DNA of 64,000 bases from Pachyseris speciosa (taxonomy: Eukaryota > Cnidaria > Anthozoa > Scleractinia > Pachyseridae): contig JAEMWC010000371.1 in NCBI GenBank assembly GCA_016490735.1, positions 263,501 to 327,500 on the forward strand, read 5' to 3'. Below, one piece after another: positions 1-13,900 of this stretch. The notes beneath the pieces are model-generated. The model worked only from the letters and a program-made list of their open reading frames with translations. It searched no databases and was not told the origin of the DNA. A program made the position numbers and the translations under genes. Within the stretch, counting starts at the first letter, position 1, and every line of letters begins with the position of its first letter.

Positions 1-317
1 TATCTCGAGGGTGGCTTTTCATATCGCATATATGGAGGGGCAGACATACGTACGGTCGGTCATTCCGTCAGTTGGTTGGTCGTACAGTGATCAAAACCAA
101 ATTTTCTCGAACAGGTAGGTTACCATATTTTCTTACCAATGGTGCTCCGTGCACACTTCAGCGCACAGAGCTCCCCTATTAATGGAGCTAAAACTAGAGA
201 TAAACATTGGCATGAATTAAATAAGCTACTAAAACACTAGTTCCTTTGCTGAATGCTTAAATTTTCTTGTTATGTAATGTTTAATAAATGAGCGGGAGTG
301 TTTTATCAAGTTTAAAA

Positions 318-443
318 CACAAGGCACAGCGGAGTGTTTTAGGACTTGACAAAACACGAATTGCGAATTTATTGAACGGCTTAAAAAGCTTTACTGCACA
401 TCTATCCATTCTTACACTAAAATTTAGATTTGGGGTTATTTTG
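318..443. repeat. Dispersed repeat, copy 1 (second copy at 49818-49944)
   Basis: About 125 bases starting AGGCACAGCGGAGTG are nearly identical, in the same orientation, to 49818-49944. Both copies share the AAAACACGAATTG stretch and end at GGTTATTTTGG. No ORF and no clear terminal repeats. The rest of 1-560 shows nothing recognisable; it would be an upstream intron of the LAMP gene. Confidence 0.7.
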
Positions 444-563
444 GACTAGAAAATCGGAAGTAAAATTTAGCTGTGTCTTTATCAGGTATAAAGACACTCA
501 TTAAAAATTAATTTCTTTTGTATTTCCTTCATGAATTATTAATAAGTTTTTAATGTGTTGTAG

Positions 564-1087
564 TTCTTGTTGCATGGTCAAAGGCTACAGCTCAGTATGG
601 GACAACTGTAAACGTGATTGTCACACCATCTCACAAAAGGTCCATGACACCGTCAGTCAACACGAGTGTCACACCATCTCATAACATGACCATGACACTT
701 TTGCTCAACACAACTGTCACACCTTCTCATAACATGACAGTTACTCCTTCACACAACATGACTGTCACGCCATCTCATAACATGACAGTTACCCCTTCAC
801 ACAACATGACTGTCACTCCATCTCATAACATGACTGTCACGCCATCTCACATGACAGTTACACCTTCACACAACATGACTATCGTGCCACACAACAGTAC
901 TGTCACACCATCTCATAATATGACCATCATGCCATCATCAGCACACACTGTAATGCCAACAACTTCTGTACATCCTACAACTGGACCATCTCGACAATGG
1001 GGCAACTTTTCTGTCAAGGATAAAAACAACAAATCATGCCTGATAGCTAACATGGGAGCGACATTTAATGTCATGATTGATTCAAAG
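564..1087 (+). CDS. LAMP: LAMP exon a: mucin-like repeat and start of luminal domain
   Basis: The acceptor AG is at 562-563, and an in-frame stop at 551-553 shows that the exon begins after it. The first residues (LVAWSKATAQYG) look like the end of a signal peptide. A threonine/proline stalk follows, built from the 8-residue unit MTVTPSHN. The exon then enters the LAMP domain (WGNFSVKDKNNKSCLIANMG) and ends in phase 0 at a GTATGT donor. Confidence 0.85.
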
Positions 1088-1957
1088 GTATGTACACAGA
1101 GATTACTATCGTTGAACTTATATGAGGGGTGAAAGTACAGTTGACTGTGTCACATCCCAGTCATAATGACAAAGTGATAACACAGGATGGTAGATTACAC
1201 CTCCCATCGTTAAATGTAGAACAGTTGGACTTAATCTAGCAAAACCCTTTTAGGCCTCGAGGTCTCAGTCTGATTAAGCATAGTTAGGGTTAATTCAGTG
1301 CAGCAATGTATCATGTCCTTATGGTGGTGCATCCACACATTCCACATCTTGTATTCCATCATTCCACCGTTCTGTACAATGGGACATACTGGTCAGAGAA
1401 ATTCTGAGAACTGCATGGAATCTTTTAAGCAAACAAACAGCTAAGTGCAAATAAAAAGCAATTTAGCATACAATGTAATAGTGTTATGGTAGAAAATTAA
1501 TTATTTTCAGCAATGAACCACAAAAAAACTATGATTTTCTTTTGACATAACGTGGTAAAAGGCTGATAACTGCCAGAGACAGAGAGAGAAAAACTTACAA
1601 CATATTAATTTTGTACAATAATTGATTTCCTTCCAAGAGAGATAGAGCAATTGGAGGGCTCAGAGCATAAACTGCCCATGTGTAATTTTAGGTCGTTTTT
1701 CGAATTTGCTCGGAAATGAAACAAAAATCAGGGAATAAAAGTATTGGACAATGTTTTTGAATCGAATTGCTTGCAAGTCACATGCAAAAATTTCTTTCAT
1801 TTCCAAGGAAAATCGAAAAACGACCTAAAACTACACATAGGCAGTTTATGCTCTCAGCCCTTCAATTTTTCAATTGAGTGTCGAAAGTAATCCTCATTTT
1901 GCTTTGGTCTTGCATTTCTTTGCTCTGTGATTGGCCAGGAAAACTTGCACCACTTTC

Positions 1958-1988
<31 letters not shown>

Positions 1989-4900
1989 ACCAATCATGAC
2001 TTGCACACACATATTTTTCTGCACTTTGCACCAGCTGCATACATTCGTATTCTGATTGACTCATTGCATTGCTTACTTCTGTTGTGATTGATCAGAGTAC
2101 ATAATTGCTTTGGTTAATTGGCTTTACGACACTCAATTGAAAAGTACTCTATGTTGAAAGCAATGTGTATCATTACAAAAGTAGAGGTTATATGTGGATG
2201 TCCGTGTGTATTATTTTTCAGGAATTCAAGGTCGAACTGCCGGTCAATGCTTCTGCAAGTGGTGAATGTGCAAATGCTACCAGTGAAAAAGCACCGTATA
2301 TTACCCTCCAGTGGGATACGTCAGAGGGATCTTACAACTTCACCATGCATTTTGGTACATATGAAATGGAAAGTGAAGATATGAATGCTCCTTCCCACCA
2401 ACACTGGGCAGCAGAAAATTTGACATTCTCATTGATGAACAAAACTGACATTGGAGGCACTGGTAGGTCAACTTTTCTCTGGTTTATACCCATATCTGAA
2501 TGCAAATCTTGTTTAATTTATTTTCTTTGTATAATTTTATCAAAAATTTAAACCAAGGATAAAATTAAACCAAAACACCTACAGCCAGTAATGCATAGTA
2601 GCCTTCAATAGGCTATGTTAAGTGGCAGGATTGGCACTGCCAAGGTTAGGGGCCGTATAACATAACATTGAGATGTTGAAGATGTGATAATGTTGCATCA
2701 TCTTTACGTCACAAATTTAATACAAATTTAATACTAATACATTTGTCTCTCTTGCTTTGACTTACACATATTTTTCTCCCCTTTTTCTTCGCTTTTTTTT
2801 ATTATCATCTGTAATATCTGATTTGTAATAGAATTAATTTGGCACGCCACGACTAGCGTTTTTGGCTAACTGTGTGGCAAGAAATTGAAGGCCTAGGTGC
2901 ATAACCAACCTATGTCAAATTTTGGGTCAATTTTTTATTTTGCCTGGATTTGTCCAAATTGTTGCATGTAAACTATAATTTCATTGAAAGAAGATATATG
3001 AGGAGAAAGTGCTGCCCTTGTAATGATATCTGCAAGTGTTTAGACTTTCTAGTCTTCTCAGATAAGGATGATAAACCATAGGCCCCGTCCCCCCAACTCT
3101 TCATAATTGATTCTGTGTGACGTTAAAGAACCCATGCACTGTTCGAAAAGAGTAGGGGACGTAGACCCCGGTGTGGTGGTCTATCTCTACTAGAATGTGG
3201 TTACGGGGGAGGGATTTGCAGTTACGGGCCTACAGTAATTGGCGCATGCTGTTGTAGTGTCCCTGCCAGGTCTCTGGTGAAGCTAATAAAATAAAATTAA
3301 AAAAATAATGCAATTTGCAAACCACTCTCATGGAAGGTTGGTTTCTTTGTGTGCACAAGAAAAAACACATTTTTTGCACACATTATATCTCTTAATTCTC
3401 CAAAATGACAAAATGAAAAACAATCGGTGAAAAAATACCTGACAATGTTTTTCAATTGAATAGCAGTTCACATGCAGAAATTCAGACAAATCTGAGCAAA
3501 ATCAAAAAACGACCCAAAATTCGACATAGGATGGTTATGCATCAAGGCCTTCAATTGTACAGCCAATATTATGAAATAAATGTCTTGTCTTGTCTTGTCT
3601 TGTCTTGTCTTGAGACAATAAGTAGTCTGTGTGCCAAAGTTACAGTGCAACGACTTCAACTGGGGCCACCCAAGGTTTTTTAACCAATCAGTGACAGACT
3701 CGTTAACAAAGAATTTCGTCTTTGTGGTTTTCAAAGCCAATGAAATTCAATCCTAAATTTAACTTGGCGGTGGGAACAGACGCGTCTACAGATCCAAAAT
3801 GTCACCAACAAAAATTATATTTTGAGACGGCCACGAAAACTCACCTTTCGAAAGTTATAAACAATTTGAAAGCAAGAAATGCCCTTTATTCCAACCAACG
3901 AACCCCCTAAAAAAGTGGAAGCCGGCAAAATTAATGTGAATCTTGTGAAATCTACGACGAATATGTCAGCAATTAAAAACATACTAACGGTCACTTTGTA
4001 ATGATTGGCTTACGCAAACCACATAGGCGTTGAAAAAAATATTGGGCCAATTTTGTCTTGGATTTCAATCGCTCAGACATCTTTCACTATCGATTCAAAT
4101 TCTTTCGACAAAAGGCTGCTGTGGTAATCAAATTCCATTTATTGACTAAAACTGTGCACACAGACGAAAAATCAAATGGGGCTGCTTCGAAGTATTTAGT
4201 GATAAATTTTGAATCTGCCGTGTCTGTTCCCACAGTGGAAAAATACAAGTTAAATTTAGGATTGGATTTGATTGGCTTTGAAAACCGCAAGTCAAAATTC
4301 TTTGTTAAGAAATCACCTTTTCATTAGTTAAAAAACCTCGGGTGGCCCTGGTTGAAGTCGTTGCACTGTAAGTGATTTTAGAAATTTCAATTATAGCACT
4401 AAATGATAATGTACTCCCTTTCTGCAGCAAACTCTTCCATTACACTTTTGTCACAAACCAGTGACTTCATATTTAAACCTGACAGCTGTTTTCCTCTTAT
4501 TTTTTACAGCATCAATCCATAAATTTCAGTCCAGTAAAGGGCCCTTGACACAGTTGTCAGCCAAGCTTGGTTCGTCTTTTGAATGCACAACCCATTCAAC
4601 TGATGTCCCATTGAAGGTTGTCAATTCCTCTGAGTCAGTGAATGTGTCATTAAGCAACATTGAGTTTCAACCCTTTGAAGTACAAGATGGACATCTTAGT
4701 AAACGTAAGGACAGATTACTTATGTCAGAACAGTTTGATCTGGTAAACCATTGGTGCTTTCCATTTGAATGGAAAAACTGGGGAGAATTTCCAGTTATAA
4801 GGAACAGGGCAATTCTCCTCAGTCAAAATGGAATGGAGCAAGCATGTTCCTTTTACACTGAGTTACTCCTTTTATTTACTGGGTGCTAGCAAAAACACCA

Positions 4901-7900
4901 TCAGTTTGTGCGTCAAGGAGCATGGAACTAGTGGGACGCCACAGATGGTACACAATTTTTCAATCATTCTGGCAAAAAGGAGGAAAGAGGAATGCCTCAG
5001 AACATATTCCTTCTTTTCAAAGAATTTCCATTGGAAAAAAGCAGCGGGTATAAAGTACAGATCACATTCCACAAGTCAACATTCAGGTCACCTGGCTACG
5101 GATAAATATAGAAGCCCAAAAGTGTCTCCTAGCCCTAAATCACTATCTAAAATTTTCTTATAGATTGAGGAGAGACTGTTTGGCTTAGGTACCAATCAAT
5201 AAAACAGTGACCTGTCACCTGTGACTTGTAGAATGTGACCTGTAGTTTATACTTGACTTTAGACCAGTCTGTTCCATTTGATTTACAACCAGGTTTTCCA
5301 TATAAAAGGAAAGTGACCCATTTAAGCCTGGTATCACCATCCAGATTTTTCTCACTTTGCTTTCTTATTTTCCATGCTACTAGTTGGGAGGTTCTGCTTT
5401 TTAAAAGCATCAAGGCATTTAATATTTGAGCAGATACAGTAGGCAAGAGAATAACAAAGCATACCCAAACAAGAACATGCATTGAGCTGTGGCACAGAGT
5501 CATGATTCTGCACAGCTTCAAGAATACCTCATTTGCTCTTTGCACCTCCTAGAAACAGATTTTGCCGTTTTTGCGACTTTTTAAACCTTTATTTTGACTA
5601 TTTTTAGGCTGTAAAAGTTATGGAATCTAAACATCATTGGTCCCACGACTGAGCTAGTAATTAAGGGGCATGGGTCTACTCCTGGTCTTATGACAAAAAC
5701 TGCTTTACATGCATGTTTACAAAGACTTACCGCAATGCAAATCAATTTGTGACATCATACCAGGAATAGACCCAGGGATGTAGATAATAGCCGGGAGCCA
5801 GGAAAATTACCCGGCTGTGAGCGTGATTTTTCCAGCTGTAAAAGTGAGTAGCCACCTCAGAAAGGGCTTACTCTCTCTCCTAAATGTTTCCAAAGAAATT
5901 TTAGCAATTTTTTTTCTACTTACACCTTCGTTTCTCTTTTACTTCAACTGATATGATTGTAAACACTCCATTTTGTTGAGTTAGAACGATCGCATTGAGT
6001 TTCTGTTTGCAGGCTCTACCCATTGTGTCAGCCGTATTTATACTTCATGTATACCAAATAATGAATGCCAAATCTCTAATTCCTGGTGGAAAAGATCGGG
6101 GCTTGACAAAACTCGCTTGATATGTCAGGGAAGAGGGCAAAGAAAAGTGATTCTGAGGTCGCTGGAATAAGGAAATTTTTTAAACCGGCCAAAAACCTCC
6201 ATCAGTCACACGACAGAATCGAGACAAAACATCAAGAGCACATGCACAACCACTTCTACATCTGCTCCTGAACAATCTTCACATCCACATCAAGAGCCAG
6301 TGCAGACAACAGTGTCATCTACTATCACAGACGTGCAAGGTAAAGAAAAAATTGTTGCTGCCTTCAACAGTTGCTCATTGTTGCACAACTACTACTTGTG
6401 TAAATTAAGTGATTGTTGCTCGATCTCGCCAAAGGACACGCTGCAAGCAGGAAAGGGGAAATTCTCCCACAGCTGGTTAACTACCAAGGATGTTAGTTTT
6501 GATAAAACCTCTGGGTTGTGGTGGCTGGTTTACGAAGAAAACAAGGGGATGTTCTGCCTGCTCTGTCGTAAGCAAAATCTTAAAGGCAGTCGCAGCAAGT
6601 CCGATGTCTGGAACGTAACACCATCTATACGACTATGCCATGAAGCAGTACAAGATCATTTTTCAACGAGCCAACACAAAGAAGCCATAAAGCTTGAAAT
6701 GTTGCATCGGATTTCAACATTTCAAAAACAAGTGAACGAAAAGAATGAGGACCTTTACTGCTATTAATTGGTTGACCAAGGAAGAAATTCCAAATCAGAA
6801 GTTGATTTCCCTCCTTAGTATCCTCGAAAATCATGGAGTGAGTGAGCTGAAGTACTTTCAGCATAGATCCAGACCATCTGTGTGTGAAATGTTTATCACT
6901 CTCAGAGAGAGCATACAAGAAATCATTCTTAGAAGAATTAGACGGGCCAAGAGTTTTGGAATCCTTGCAGATGAAGCTGCTGATGTGGCTGTTTTGCAGC
7001 AGTTGATTATCTTCATAAAGTATGTTAACCCAGAAGTAGGTGAGACTGAAACAGGATCCCTGCTGACCAGGTGCATACTTGACCCTCGAGGTGCGAATAC
7101 TGAGGTCATCTCTGGTGAAATCTTGGATGTCCTGAAAGAATGCGACTTAGAAATCAGAAATCTTAAGTCATTTGTCAGTGATAGCGCAAGTGTAATGACT
7201 GGGCAACATAATGGTGTTGCAGCACAGTTAAGAAGAGTCAACAAGGTGATGCTAAACTTCCACTGTATCTGCCACAGGTTGGCCCTTGCATGTGCAGACA
7301 CCGGGGACAGCATTAAGTACATAAAGGAAGTGGAAACTATTTTGAAGGAAACATGGAAATTCTTTGAGAACTCTCCAAAACGCACCAGTATTTTCATGAA
7401 GGTTCAAACAGAACTTCAAAACTTAGCCTTGACAGACAAGGCTAAAAAAATTGTGTCAAAAAAAATTAGGAAGGCTTGCCGTACCCATTGGTTGTCATTG
7501 GAACAGAGTGTCAACAGTGTGTTTCAGACATACATTGCTTTGCTTCACACATTTCAAGAGCTGGAAAAAGATGCCCTTGCCCTGGGCCTGCTAAAGAAGA
7601 TGAAAACAGTTAAATTGGTGGGAACTATTTATATCCTCAAGGAGGTTTTGCCTAGTCTTTCCACATTAAGCAAGTCATTCCAGTCTGGAGCCCTAAACTT
7701 CTCTCATGTTGGACCGGCAATTGAACACACTCAAGCAAGCCTTGAAGAGATTAAGAGTAAACAGTCACGTCTTAAGAAGCTTGAAGGGGACATCAAACAC
7801 AACGGAAGATTAGGAAGCCTAGACTTGGCCCTCTCAGACAGTGACAAGCAAATTCTAGGCAACCTTCTTTCTGCCTATGTATCTGAACTGAAGAAGAACA

Positions 7901-10900
7901 TAACCAGTCACTTCAATGATTGCTTGCCAGTCCTGACCTCATTCTCCATCTTCAGTCCTGTAGCTTTGCCAAAGCCCAGCTCACATGAATTCAAGGAATA
8001 TGGCAAGAAAGAGATAACGACCCAAGCCAATCACTTTTTTCAGGAAGAGGAGCCTGGAGAGAAAGAAGTCAGGAAAGCCCAACTTGAAGCTGAATGGGAG
8101 AAATTCAAGTTTGACCTGTACTCATGGAAAAGTGTCCTACCTCCACCTGCAAATGAGCGATCCCATGAGAGTGAAAAAACCACAATGCGAGTCACAAGTA
8201 AAGAAGATAATGGAAAGAGCTCTTCAACGCCATTGGAGTGGGCTTTGCAGAGAGTAATGAAAATGAAATCTGAATGTGGATTTTTCTATCTGCTTATTGT
8301 TGAGCTTGCCGAAGTTGCACTCTCTGCACCGATAACCAATGCATGGCCAGAAAGGGGTGCCAGTGCCGTTAAACGAATCAAGGCAAGACTCAGAAACAGA
8401 CTGAAAAATGACATGCTGAATACGTTACTTCAGGTATTGATCAATAATGGCCCACCTCTTGCAACTGCAGAAGCCAAAGCAGTAATCAAGACAGCAGTTA
8501 CTAACTGGCTGCAGAAGAAAAATCGAAGACTGCAGAGGCCTCCCGTCTCAATCAACTAAGACACCACTTCAACAGCTACCCAGAAACCAGTTTTGGTGGA
8601 CCAAGGGACCCAATCTGATTTTCCTTATTCCTCTTTGACTGCAGAACAAATCAGATGCGCTACAGAGCAACTGGAACAGGAGGTGTCCGTAGCAAAGGAG
8701 GCCTTCTTCTTGCCCGACCAGGAATCAGACAATGACAGTGCATGGGACAGTATGAGTGATACTGAAGATGACTAACTGGATACTACCCTTCAAAGTGGTT
8801 ACTTTTTGTCCAACGTCAACCTCTGTTTGAAATGTAAAGTCACGCAATTTATCACAGTCGTTCACTTTTCCTAAGCCAGACAGTGCTTGGATATAATTAC
8901 TTATCCTACTTACATAGTGATTAATTCCACATGAATAGATATTTCTAATTATATTCAATTATGAATCAGTAGCTTGTTGAAACCTTTCATAAAGTTTAGT
9001 ATTATCAATGTGAAAGCAGGCAATTTTGTAACCATAACATGCTCAGTTCTAGAATATTATTTGATTGCTCAGTCAGCTTATTGATCATTCACTGCTTCAC
9101 TGATTATATTCCATATTCGACTGTAGTTACATTTAACGTCTGCGTCGCAAGTGGAGGTTGGGTGCTCAGGGACCTGGGGGCTGGTACCGCCAACCCAAAC
9201 CCAGGTCTGTAGAGCACCCCATAAGCCTGCCATACCTGCAACCCAGCCACGAGCCCCGCCCACCACACCAGGCCCCAAACCAAGCACCCGTCACACTGAA
9301 CTAGGAGTTCAGTGAAAGAAACAAAATGAATAAATAATAATGATAGTAATAATAAAATAAGAAGAAGAAGAAGAAAACTAAAGGGAGGGGAAATACTCGA
9401 AAACACACGAGCTGCAACGCCCCGTATGCAGAGCAAGTAAAAACTACCAGCATGTGGAAAAGGTGCACACATAAAATAAACAGGACCGCCGCTGACCACT
9501 GGACTGCCTGAAGACGTCAGACATAAGCCAGAAAGGCTAACAGCAAATGCAAATGCAAATGCCATGCCATGCCAATAAACTGAGCAAAGACTTGCTCCTA
9601 GACATTAACTAGGTTTTGCATTTAACCCAATTTAACGTCTGCATCGCAAGTGGAGGTTGGGTGCTCAGGGGCCTGGGGGCTGGTACGCCGACCCAAACCC
9701 AGGTCGGTAGAACACCCCATAAGCCTGCTGTACCCGCAACCCAGCCACGAGCCCCACCCACCATGCTGAAGGACCTCCAGGCAACAACCCAGAGAAATGG
9801 GGGCTCGTGGCCACTGAGCCACAGCCCCAAGGGGGCCCAAACCTGATGCACCCAACTCCAAATGAAGTGACATAAAAAATACCACCTGCTAAACCAACTG
9901 ATAAACACCCGAGTAAGAACATCTGAACTGTTGAGTGGATGTAACGTTTGTAGGCACCACTAAGCCACTGGCCGAAGGACTTGAAAGAAATGATCTGGGA
10001 TTCCCGGGGAAGCTGCAGTAGTGCCAGCACCAATCTGTCAGCTGTGACCCGAGTAAGAACCATGATAACCATCGGAGTGTAAAAGAGATTGGACCAAACA
10101 AGACAACCACTGCCTAGTAAAAAGACACAAAATAGCCAGAGAGCTACCCAAGGCGATCACCAGGCAAATAACTTTGTTCCCCCGGTCCAAGTAGATGACA
10201 CAGCCCACGGAAAATGCACTGGTCAGTTGTAGAGGACTTGATGTGAACACTGAAGCATGTACATACGTACATACATTTATTGCAACTCTGTGCGCAACAT
10301 TTCCACTAAGGAGCGCATTCAGTAGGCGGAGCCTAAAGGCATTCACACTCTCAGCTGCTTTCAAGACCTTTGGGAGGTTATTCCACAATTTGCATCCACA
10401 ATATGTGAATGCACGTTGCCCAGAGGACAGGCGGCATCGTGGGATGTGGAGCAGATTACATGATCTTGTTTCCCTACTATGAATACGAGATTGTGGAACA
10501 AACATGTTAGCCAGATATTCAGGAACTAAATTATTTACACATTTAAATACCATTACAGCATCGTTTAAATAAAGTCTCTCCTAACAGTGAGCCAATTAAG
10601 AGATTTTATGCCTTGGGAAATGTGGTCAAATTTCTTAAGACCTAATACGATATGGGCAGCGAAATTCTGCACTAGCTGAAGCTTTTTTGTATTTCTTTGA
10701 CATGTGTTGGCCCATACAGTTGAACAATAATACATTGTACTAAAAACAAAAGTGTTCATCAAAAGTAAAAGAGTTTTCCTGTCCAAAAGGTGTTTAATCC
10801 TGCTGATCTGTACTAGTTTGAAACAGTTAGAAGTAGTTTTAGCAATATGATGGCTATATGTTAAGGACTGGTTGATGTAGACTCCAAGGTCCTTTGCCAC

Positions 10901-13900
10901 AGGGACTGGTGTTATTTCCTTTCCCAAGAGTGAAATTGACGTTGGAGGCAACTGCCGCAGTAGTTGTGGAACACCAACTAGTAAGATTTTAGTTTTAGCT
11001 GGGTTTATTAGAAGGGAATTCTGACAGCACCATCGGCAGATTTCTCTCAAATCTTCATTCAAATAACTGAATACGCAAGCAATGTCAGTTGAGCGAAAGG
11101 ATAGGTATAGTGTACAGTCATCGATGTAGCACACAGACTTGCAGTGGGCTGGAATGGAGAAGAGATCATTTACATAGATGGTAAATAACACGGGCCCCAA
11201 GATAGAACCCTGAGGAACTCCATATCTAAGAGGGAGTGAGTCTGAGATAGCATCCCCAATGCGCACTCTCTGGCTACGACCAGACAAGTAATTATGAAAC
11301 CACTCCAAGCTCGATACTGTCGAATGCCTCAGACATGTCTACTAGCACGACAACGGACACTTCACTCTTATCAATGGCCTTGAGAAAATCATCTGTTACA
11401 TGTAAGAGAGTGGTTTCCGTCAAGTGACATTTTCGATTACCGCTCTGATTTTTAGATAGCTTCTTGTTGGTGGTTATGTAGTCAATGAACTGACGGTGAG
11501 CTAATCTCAGACACCGTAGATAGTATTGGCAGTAATGAGATGGGCCAGTGATAACAGGGATCTTCGGGGTTGCCAGGAATAACTTCAGCCATTTTCCATA
11601 TTTTCGGGAAACAATTAGTTCTAAATGAGTTATTCATAATGCTTGTAATAATTGGTGCTATGACTGGCAAACAGTCCTTGAGGATCTTGTCACAACCTGG
11701 TGCTTTGTTGGAAGAGAAGCCCTTAATTACACCTTCAACATCTTTCTCCAGTATGGGGTGAAATCGAAATAAGTCAGGGCAATCATCAGGCGTTCGCAAA
11801 AGGGTTGGCATAGCGGGATTGATATGATAATTATGTACACAAGCAAGGTCATAAGCTTCCTGAGCTGCTGAACTTCCAAAAGATGTAAAATATTCATTAA
11901 ATCTATTAGCCAAGGAAACTGGATTGTAAGGAATAATAGGGCGGCTTTTGCACTTCTTTGGCAGACAGTTGTTAATGATCTTCCAAATTGCATTTGTAAT
12001 AGCTGAGATCTCACATAAGCTTTTTCTGCAATTCATAGTTCATGCTTGACTTCCTGTCTGAAGAAACGATATGCGTTCCATTGAAGACGGTCATTTGATT
12101 TAATGGCTCTCTGGTGCCATTGATCCCGGGTCTTCATTAGCTGGTGAATTTCAGCTGAAACAAATGGGTTTGGTCTTGACTTGATTTTTACTCGCTTTAA
12201 AGGGGCGTGATCATCTAAAATATCAGTAAATAACCCATTGAACGTCTCCACTTGGTCATCAAAATCGTCAAACATGGATATCATATGAAAAGGTACAAGT
12301 GACAGATCCTCACAGAATTGTTTTGCATTGTAATTAGCATAACTCCTGATGGTAACATAGGAGGGCTTGAGTTGAGGGGTCTTCAACGTTGTTAATACTA
12401 GGTAAACAAGATGGTGATCGCTTACTGAGCAGGCAAGCATGTCGCTGAGGCTGAATGGCTGAATTGAATGTTGAAATAAAGGTCCGCAGTGAGGTAGCCT
12501 CAGGGCTAGAAGCTAAAAGATTGCAATTTAGGTCACCAAGAATGACAACATTTAAGTCCAGGAGTAATGCATCTGTGAGGCTATTTGCAAGAGATTCAAA
12601 GCACGTGGTTGGTGTTTGTAGAGGTCAATATGTGTTGCAGATCAAAAACGATTTGTACTTTCTGCATTGAACTCTTAGCCAAAGTTGTTGAAAGCTATCG
12701 TCGCAGGCAGATGATAAATTCTCGAGCACAGTAATCTTGAGGTTTGACTTGGGGTAGATGCACAAGCCACCTCCAGCTTTATGTTGTCCACGATCCTGTC
12801 TGAAAAGTTGATAACCAGAGATCTCGAGGCTTGCTTCTTTCCAGATACGGTGAAGATATCAAAGCCATTTTGCAATATGGTATCTTTAACAAGACAGAAA
12901 TTCTCTCTTGATTTCAAGGACTGGACATTCAAGTGAGCGACATGTAGGATCCACCAACGCATTAGCCTGCACGTCACTAACACCACTGAGGTGGATACCA
13001 GGGTCAAACGTAGAATTAGTGATGAACTTGCCTGCGTGTAAAAGCCAAAGAACCTGAACAAGACACGGTCCTGGGATGTGAGGACTAACATGTGCTGAAT
13101 AACCTGCAAGAGATTAATCATAATAGGAGAGGAACCCTGTACATGCCTATAGCCTGCAGTACACACTCCAGCAGCAGACAGTTGAGCAAGGGATCAGGTA
13201 AACCACTGTAATGTGAAGGGACCACACTACACTGAGGTACCCCATGATGGATAAGTGGTGGACATTGTCAGCCAGAAGCGATGCAAAACGGAAGAGTGAC
13301 TGTTGATCAGCTGGCAAAAGAGCACCCTCTGGACTCAAATGGCCATCCTATCACCGAAAACAGACCTAGCGATGTTGGGATGATATGTGAAAATGATGTG
13401 TAGATGGGGGAAGGCCCTGGGCGAGGACAAAGGAATCTCGCTGTAAACTCGCAAATAGCGCTAACCACCAATGGCTGAAGTCACACAAACTGCATGTAGG
13501 ACAAAACACTCCCTACAGTCTCGCAAACCACAGAAGGGAGACCAAACACCCTAGGCAGGACACGCAGAGCCACAAAAATCAAAATATATAGAATAAATAA
13601 TAATAATAAAATAACCCACTCACCGCAAATATATGCTAATAAATACCACTAACCGCATATAGCTTAACAGTCCTGCAAACTGCATAAGGAATACAAACAC
13701 CCTTGACAGAACACGCAAATCCTCTAACAAAAAACCCCTAACCGACCAAGTGACAATGCTCCTAGTAGTAACTAAAGTTAAATAGCATTAACTAAATTAA
13801 TACTAACACGCAACAAAAACCACCAACCACACACCGCCACAGTCCTGCAAAAACGCATTGGGAATACAAACACCCCAGACAGGACACGCAAAAAACCCAA

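Noticed and set aside
6858..7397. 179-codon minus-strand ORF
   Set aside because: Shadow of the hAT transposase frame on the opposite strand.
9104..10072. Minus-strand ORFs of 99-153 codons
   Set aside because: They lie in the duplicated A and B repeat blocks, overlap each other in different frames and have no domain.
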